In this document: piece by piece, positions 59,501 through 64,000 of the stretch
Numbering within the stretch: position 1 is the first letter of the stretch
How the letters are laid out: each line of letters opens with the position of its first letter
Assembly (NCBI GenBank): GCA_039881045.1
Contig: JAYWVB010000017.1
Span: forward strand, 310,001-374,000
From: Chaetomium olivaceum
Lineage: Eukaryota; Ascomycota; Sordariomycetes; Sordariales; Chaetomiaceae
Direction of reading: 5' to 3'
DNA length: 64,000 nt
Notes under the pieces: model-generated
What the model saw: the letters and a program-made list of their open reading frames with translations, nothing else
The model's database searches: none
What the model was told of the DNA's origin: nothing
Translations under genes and position numbers: made by a program

Positions 59501-61612
59501 AAAGACGTCGGGCAACGGCACTTTTTAATCTGAGCGGCCCCAACATGTTCTTGCCTTTTTTGATTTGATTGTGGTCCACAACGCAGGGAGACCCAGCTCA
59601 TGTCGCTTGGGCATGATGGACGATGATTGATGGCTGAAAGATGACAGGGAAGCGGAGTGAAGCGATCGGGTAATGATGGATGGTTGGGGTTTGCGCCAAT
59701 ACTGTAATTACCATATCTGCCCAGGCCTGGGCCCTTTTCACCCCCGCCTCTCCCCCACCATCAATCACATCACGTTGGCGTTCGGTGTCGGCTGAGACGG
59801 GAGCAGCTGCCAGCGTCTCGAGGGCGTCTGGCAGGGGGTGGTGCTCGGCGTTGAGTGCTTTGTTACCCTGCCTGAGCCTGCCTGGACCTTACACAGTACG
59901 GCTGTACACACGGACGGTACAGGGCTGCTGTTGCATTCCGTTGCCTCCTCCTCCTCTGGCCGCTTTTGTCTTGGCCTAAGCCGGTCTTTTGTACGGTACG
60001 AATTCATTACTTCCAGGTTGGTAGTTACAGCGAGCGCCAGGTTACATATCCCAGCCAGTGACGCCGGTCTTTGAACTCTCACACATCCCATCCCACAAGC
60101 CGCACTCCTGCAACTCGCTCGTTGCATTCCCCACAAACGCCGCAGCCCACAGCCCACGGCCCAACAAAGTACCCCCCGGCAAGCGATGCGAGACCTGCGA
60201 GGATCCCTCTAGCTGTATTTATGGAGCGCTCCAAGTATTAACATTAGTGGCTGCACTCTTTGGGTTGTCTGTGGCCCGAAGTGAGCTGGCCTTTGCCTGG
60301 GGGAACCTTGGTGACTTGTTGCGACTCAGTTGACCTGACCGTGAACGGGGCCTGACTGAGAAGTGCCTTGCTTTGCTCCGCCCTGGCCGCCCCCCCTCAC
60401 CCCCATGCTTTTCCGGGCTGCTTGATGATACAAAACCGACGCCATCCCCAGCCCGCCGTCTCTTGCTCCTCCTTCCCCTCCTTTCCGCTCCCTGACCCTC
60501 CTGGCTCTCTCCAAACACCACATCGTTGTCCTCGCCAAGCAACGTCCCCTGCAGCACGCCCCGCCTCCCACGATCGGCCGTATCTTATCTGTCGTTATTA
60601 GTTCCCACGGTCCCCACGTCGACCGATCGAAGCCCGCAACTGAAACAGAAGAGCGCCGAGTGAAGCCCGGCTGCGAGGGACGCCGGAAAGGCCAGGGTTG
60701 GATGAGGACGCAACCAGCTTTGGTCGTTTGGTCGTTCGGTCTTGTTCCTAGCGTTATTTGAGCCGGTGGCACAGGCTGCTTCAGCTCTCTCTGGCGGCAG
60801 ATCGGGGGCACTAACAACCTCCTCGGCTGAGCGAGCGGATGCAACGGTTGCCACCTTGCCGCCAACGTCAAACCTCGCCCCCCGGAAATACGAGCGCTTT
60901 CACACTCAAGACTCTCTGTACTTAACCGACCGCCGATTCCAGGATTCGTTGAGCCAGTCCACATCGTTGCGTTTGGGCTGTGGAAAGAGAGTAGCTTTCG
61001 ACAAAGAAACCACCAAGCAGGGAAGGGACCGACCCGGACGTCGACTTGGTTTGATCGGGACAATTCGCCTTGTCCGTTCGAGGGCAAAAAGATCACAAGC
61101 GAACGAGTTTGGGAGTAACAAGAGAAGGTGGAAGCGGGAACAAGAGCGACAAGAGCAACAACTGGCACAGGAGGCCGCAGCTCTGGCCCGTTCGCTGTGT
61201 GCGCCTTTGGGAACCACGACAGAACGAGAAAGAGGAGAGGAGAGGAGAAGAGAGGACCCGAGGACCGCAGCAAGTCAACCACCACCCGGGTTTCTGCAGT
61301 GAGCCGAGGGGATTTGTTGTGCCAGGGGCTGAAGCTCAGTTTGGCGGGATCATTGGGTGGCTGGGTGTTTGATCGGTGTATTCACAGTGGACTGCCAGTG
61401 ATTTCCGAGGGCGAGGGTGTGCTTGTTCTCGATTGATCATTGATCAGTTCAGTGAATACAGCACAGAGGACCCGGTCGAGGCCCCTGACCATCCGATTGA
61501 GTGAAAGAAAGAGATCGGATTCCCAGGTCACTCAGAAAACAACTGAGCCTAACCAAAAGTTCCATATCCACCCCACCACCACCACCTTATACAGGCAAGG
61601 CTGGCAGGCACC
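53592..61612. other. 8-kb gene-poor region
   Basis: No gene could be supported. The longest frames are 58700-59533 (+, 277 codons, with one hydrophobic stretch) and 60326-61285 (-, 319 codons); both overlap open frames on the other strand and resemble nothing known to me. A gattcgagt duplication occurs at about 58128-58148, and a ggtaggta repeat near 58596-58620. The last kilobase is probably promoter and 5' leader of the RING-finger gene. Confidence 0.5.
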
Positions 61613-64000
61613 ATGGCCGCCCTCGACCAAATGGACTATTTAATGCACCAACCCGACACGGCAGGCTCGACCCAAGGCTCAAGTTTTCACGGGTTGCCGC
61701 AGCATCAGGGGTACCCGTATTTCTGCAATCAGCAACAACACCACGGGTCAAGCCTTCCCCCTCCACACTTTGACCCTGGATTTCACCCTATGGCGCACCA
61801 GCTGCCACACTTGTCGCAGCTGTCACACACGGGGCACACAGGGCACACGGGACACCCCTCCTCTGACACGGGCCCTCAGAACCGAGCATTTCACTCGTCA
61901 CCAATGGGCGGAAACCACGGGCACGGGCACGGGCAAGGGCAAGGGCAAGGGCAAGGGCAAGGACAGCAGCAACACCAGCATCAGCACCACCATCACCAGC
62001 AGCAGCAACACCAGCAAACCCATTCTGGCCCTCAAACACAGCAGCCGCAGCCGCAGCCGCAACCGCAGCCTCAGTCTCAGCCTCCTTCATCTCAACCACA
62101 ATCTCAACCACAATCCCAACCCCAACAGCAACTCCCACCTATTCAACCACCTACCCTCCCCTACCCGCAACCCTATTCGCACTCCCACTCCCATTCACAC
62201 TCACACTCACACTCGCATTCCTCACATCACTCCTCCCATTACGACCCGGTGCACGCGGCCAACGCTGCATGGTTGCAAAATCAGAACAACCAACAGGAGC
62301 GGTGGCTGAGTCGAAATCGGATGCTGGCTCAGCATAACTTCTATGTGAACCAAGTGAACCAAGTCAACCAAGTCAACCAAGTCAACCAAGGTTTCGACGC
62401 GGCAAGCACGCAATTCCCGCATTCTAGGCCACCAGCCACCGATTCGCATTTTGGCAGTTCCGGGAGCGGGTCTGGCGTTGTGCAACCTGTCTCCAACCCA
62501 AACGGGCAGCAATTCCCTTCCCACTACGAACCCTACCCACCCTTCAACTACCCGGGATTCCATCGCCCTGCAACCTACCAGCGCTCCTCGATATCCCTCC
62601 CGACCCCGCCGCAACTGTCCAACGACCAGTCGAACAGGCAGGACCACGCGGATGAGAACCACCAACCAAATCAGCATAGCCAAGTTCCCGACTCCCACCC
62701 CGCGCCCGTCGCCATGAGTTCGGATCGAGGTGCGCCTCCGCCAGACAGGCGCGGCTTCACCTTGCCAGCTCTGAATCCGAACTCGAACCAACCTCCCTCC
62801 GGCCCGCAGTCGAATGCCCATGCCCAGGCCACGTCAAGCTCCCGAGAGCCGAGCCCGCCTGACGTCACCACCTCAGCTAACCCCCCAGCTCTCGCCCGGC
62901 ATCACAGTGATCTGACGACATCTAACCGCGAGACTCCAGACGCCGCCCCAGCTGCGACCAACCCGACCCCGCAGCTCCCTCTTCCGTCCGAGTTTTCAAA
63001 CCTGGAATACAATAATCGGGGCGAGAGTTACATGAGGAACGCCCACAGTCTCGCGCCTAGTCGTGGTCAGTCAGCAATACCGCCGAATCCCAATTCGGCG
63101 ACCTTCACCTCCCGCCGCCGTCAGGGTATTGGACGCCGACTCAGGCCGACAGACCACGATAGCGACGAGGATCTGGGTTCGTCGGCCGACGAGGAAGAGC
63201 AGATGTTGCGCTACATAGACGAGTTCGGCGGCAACCCCGGCCATTTCCGCTCTCTCGTGGCCGAGGACCACATCCGCGCCACTCAGCTTTTGCGGGGTCA
63301 GTTGTCTAACAAACGTGTGGCGTCGAGAAAGGCCCTCTCGTCGTTGCAGAGCGTGACCCTGGAAACCCTTCCCGCGACGGAGCGAAGTAAGCCATCCTTA
63401 ACCCCCATCCATGTAGGCTATCTTTGGTGCTAACCCGCCTCCGCAGCCTGCGTTATCTGTTACAACGACTTCGGCCAGGCTAGCCCAGAGGGCATTATCG
63501 AAGCTCCGCTGCGCTTGCCGAGATGCCAGCATGTTTTTGGCGACCACTGCATCAAGAAGTGGTTCGAGGAGGCCGACAGCTGCCCCTACTGCCGCGACAA
63601 GGTGCCTTCGGAGCTTGCGCCTGTCCCCGGCGCCAGGGCGTTCCATAACATGATTCGCATGCGCAACCATATCCCCCAAGGAAACGCGCCTCCAGCAAGG
63701 TACGTGGTCTCATCCACCCTCCCCGCACTTGGACAGGCCGAGTTGTTGACACCGCGTAGTGACGAATCGATCTTCCGTATGTTGGCGCAGCACGACCACC
63801 CAGACATGGCCACTCTGGACGCCGCCATGGACTTCACCAGGGCTCGTATCCGGGCTCGGCAGGAGGGAAGCTCAGACAACATCACGCCTCGGCCCTCGCA
63901 ACGGAGGTCCCCCCCTTCTGAGGCTGAGAGCCGGAGGAGAACGCGTGTTCGCCATAGTAGCTTCCACCCTTCTCACCCGGCGAGCATGTTTATTGGCAGC
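61613..64000 (+). CDS. RING-finger protein, putative E3 ubiquitin ligase (3' end outside window)
   Basis: Exons 61613-63386, 63447-63699 and 63760 to beyond the window edge, with GTAAGC...CAG and GTACGT...TAG introns in phase. About 590 residues of low-complexity sequence come first: Gly/His/Gln repeats, a Gln/Pro-rich region, a Ser-His repeat and a VNQ repeat. The RING domain begins just after the first splice: CVICYNDF, LRLPRCQHVFGDHCIKKW, CPYCRDK. Spacing fits a RING of the C-x-H-V-F-G-x-H-C type, where Gly sits at the usual fifth ligand position and the next His probably coordinates zinc. Downstream are a short helical segment (DESIFRMLAQHD) and an Arg/Ser-rich tail still open at the edge. 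A ubiquitin-ligase role is inferred from the RING; substrate and name are unknown. Confidence 0.88.
61920..61962 (+). repeat. (GGGCAA/GGGCAC)n hexanucleotide tract
   Basis: This encodes a Gly-His then Gly-Gln alternating stretch in the disordered N-terminal part of the RING-finger protein. Confidence 0.8.
62179..62226 (+). repeat. (CACTCN)n tract encoding a His-Ser repeat
   Basis: Around eight alternating Ser-His units in the RING-finger protein; His-Ser repeats of this kind can bind metal or drive self-association, but no role is shown here. Confidence 0.8.
62345..62389 (+). repeat. GTNAACCAA nonanucleotide tandem repeat (VNQ)n
   Basis: Five near-perfect copies of a nine-base unit encode a Val-Asn-Gln repeat in the RING-finger protein. 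Such in-frame minisatellites often vary in copy number between strains. Confidence 0.85.

Noticed and set aside
58700..59533. 277-codon frame with a hydrophobic segment
   Set aside because: The hydrophobic stretch is isolated, the opposite strand is also open, and no conserved motif is visible.
60326..61285. 319-codon frame on the minus strand
   Set aside because: Composition and overlap with plus-strand frames suggest chance; the region is better explained as promoter and leader of the RING gene.
1..64000. CRISPR array, operons or prokaryotic mobile elements
   Set aside because: No regularly spaced direct repeats; spliceosomal introns and fungal proteins throughout show eukaryotic DNA.

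Overview
The window looks like nuclear chromosomal DNA of a filamentous ascomycete, most likely a Sordariomycete and possibly of the Chaetomiaceae or Sordariales. The evidence is short GT-AG introns of about 45-120 bp with CTAAC-like branch points just before the acceptor, GC-rich third codon positions, and fungal-type proteins such as a vacuolar endopolyphosphatase, a questin-oxidase-like protein, a Clr5-like/ankyrin protein and Tpa1/Ofd1. The species is not identified. No rRNA, tRNA, CRISPR array or intact transposon was found by eye.

Layout. 2.5-4.8 kb: endopolyphosphatase PPN1 (+). 5.4-7.7 kb: multi-pass membrane protein of unknown function (+); a degraded copy of its 3' end lies at 10.2 kb. 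8.8-9.9 kb: histidine phosphatase of the phosphoglycerate mutase type (-). 11.1-12.0 kb: membrane-anchored polysaccharide deacetylase (+). 12.7-14.4 kb: Clr5-like/ankyrin protein (-), divergent from a Cys/Met-metabolism PLP enzyme (15.4-16.8 kb, +). 17.6-19.2 kb: conserved fungal protein of unknown function (-). 20.3-22.4 kb: Tpa1/Ofd1-type prolyl hydroxylase (-), divergent from a class V aminotransferase / cysteine-desulfurase-like gene (23.5-24.9 kb, +). 25.4-26.3 kb: ribulose-phosphate 3-epimerase (-), divergent from a questin-oxidase-like gene (26.8-28.2 kb, +). 28.8-30.6 kb: type-B carboxylesterase/lipase (+). A C2H2 zinc-finger gene (41.8-43.3 kb, +) stands alone inside about 19.5 kb with no other recognisable gene. 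50.1-53.6 kb: anaphase-promoting complex subunit APC2 (+). After another 8 kb of apparent non-coding sequence, a RING-finger gene (61.6 kb, +) runs off the right edge.

The genes are mostly unrelated housekeeping and regulatory loci; I see no biosynthetic cluster, defence island or mobile cassette. The strongest unusual signal is a set of ten apparent single-base indels in six otherwise well-conserved genes, including APC2, which is essential in the model fungi where it has been studied. Each is placed by conserved protein sequence continuing in another frame, and in every affected gene the proposed indels plus the predicted introns restore one frame from start to stop. Several lie in G or C homopolymers, so sequencing or assembly error is the simplest explanation. 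The membrane-protein gene also has a partial copy nearby and could be a real decaying locus. I found no convincing new biological system.
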